Shown: positions 50,642 to 50,777 of the stretch, in pieces | Position numbering within the stretch: position 1 is the stretch's first letter | How the letters are laid out: each line of letters opens with the position of its first letter | Assembly: GCA_030610995.1 (NCBI GenBank) | Contig: JAUWQO010000009.1 | Coordinates: 1 to 50,777, forward strand | Reading direction: 5' to 3' | DNA length: 50,777 nucleotides | From: Desulfobacterales bacterium | Lineage (GTDB): Bacteria; Desulfobacterota; Desulfobacteria; Desulfobacterales; ETH-SRB1 | Translations under genes and position numbers: made by a program | Notes under the pieces: generated by a model | The model's database searches: none | What the model was told of the DNA's origin: nothing | The model's input: the letters and a program-made list of their open reading frames with translations, nothing else

Positions 50642-50777
50642 TCATTTCAACAGATGCCCAATTCTGTTCCATCTGACTCCAAAACTTCCATTATCCCATG
50701 ACCAGTAGACAATAAATGCTTTTCCTTTTACAGCTTTTAAATCAACAAAACCCCAAAACCTGCTGTCATAGCTGTGA
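50642..50777 (-). CDS. lepB: Signal peptidase I, C-terminal end (cut by window)
   Basis: 45 codons before a TGA stop at 50642-50644; the rest lies beyond the window edge. The translation H S Y D S R F W G F V D L K A V K G K A ... matches box E and the tail of type I signal peptidases (SDSRxWG-V, then GKAFxxYWS, then RWNRIG). The enzyme removes Sec signal peptides at the inner membrane. It would be transcribed toward psd. Catalytic Ser and Lys are outside the window. Confidence 0.82.
   Translation of the reverse strand, partial: HSYDSRFWGFVDLKAVKGKAFIVYWSWDNGSFGVRWNRIGHLLK

Noticed and set aside
1-50777. tRNA, rRNA or other structured RNA genes
   Set aside because: No cloverleaf, rRNA or known riboswitch signature was recognised by eye on either strand. 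A covariance-model search would be needed to exclude small RNAs.

Overview
The window reads as a chromosomal segment of a strictly anaerobic, Gram-negative bacterium, most likely a Desulfobacterota (deltaproteobacterial) relative that is capable of autotrophy through the Wood-Ljungdahl pathway. This rests on a nearly complete acetyl-CoA pathway locus of the type carried by complete-oxidising sulfate reducers, on two UGA-decoded (selenocysteine) redox proteins, on phosphatidylethanolamine synthesis genes and on the style of the intergenic repeats. No sulfate-reduction gene is present here, so the lineage is an inference.

Layout. Positions 1-2832: a cut-off PD-(D/E)XK-like protein, a small secreted protein, a decayed HTH regulator and a rhomboid protease with a DnaJ-type C-terminal tail. 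2866-9248: corrinoid salvage on the minus strand, with a CbiR-type cobamide-remodelling enzyme, CobS, CobU, a TPR/SH3 protein and a BtuD-BtuC-BtuF-type ABC importer. 9330-16080: housekeeping genes (Dtd, MscS, DacB, and PurH split into two genes) spread among mobile repeat elements. 16116-43788: the Wood-Ljungdahl region, with a RACo-like corrinoid activator, a CBS-ACT protein, CooC, Fhs, FolD, CooS/AcsA, HdrA(Sec), MvhD(Sec), a PanB-DUF2520 cassette, an HdrC-like protein, a second MvhD, MetV, MetF, AcsD, AcsB, AcsC, AcsE and a 1368-residue ferredoxin/GltD/formate dehydrogenase fusion. 43824-50777: minus-strand housekeeping genes (FolE2, TtcA-like, RpoZ, GreA, Asd, LeuB, PssA, Psd and the cut-off end of signal peptidase I).

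How the parts fit. Formate dehydrogenase, Fhs, FolD and MetFV form the methyl branch. CooS with AcsB, AcsC and AcsD forms the CODH/ACS carbonyl branch. AcsE passes the methyl group to the corrinoid protein AcsCD, RACo reactivates the corrinoid, CooC loads nickel into CooS, and the upstream B12 import and remodelling genes plausibly supply the cobamide. HdrA, MvhD and the HdrC-like protein probably wire methylene-THF reduction to ferredoxin or NADH pools. FolE2 feeds folate synthesis.

Most notable: (1) HdrA and MvhD are each interrupted by an in-frame UGA followed by a convincing bacterial SECIS hairpin, so each is one selenoprotein gene and not two fragments; (2) formate dehydrogenase is a giant fusion that uses Cys where relatives often use Sec; (3) intergenic space is full of short inverted-repeat elements. 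One family has 16-bp terminal inverted repeats and 8-bp target-site duplications, and its two copies carry different inner inverted repeats at different internal sites, one of them with the 3' end of an apparent S23/four-helix-bundle gene; (4) a panB-DUF2520 cassette sits in the middle of the redox operon between copies of one repeat family. No rRNA, tRNA or CRISPR array was recognised.
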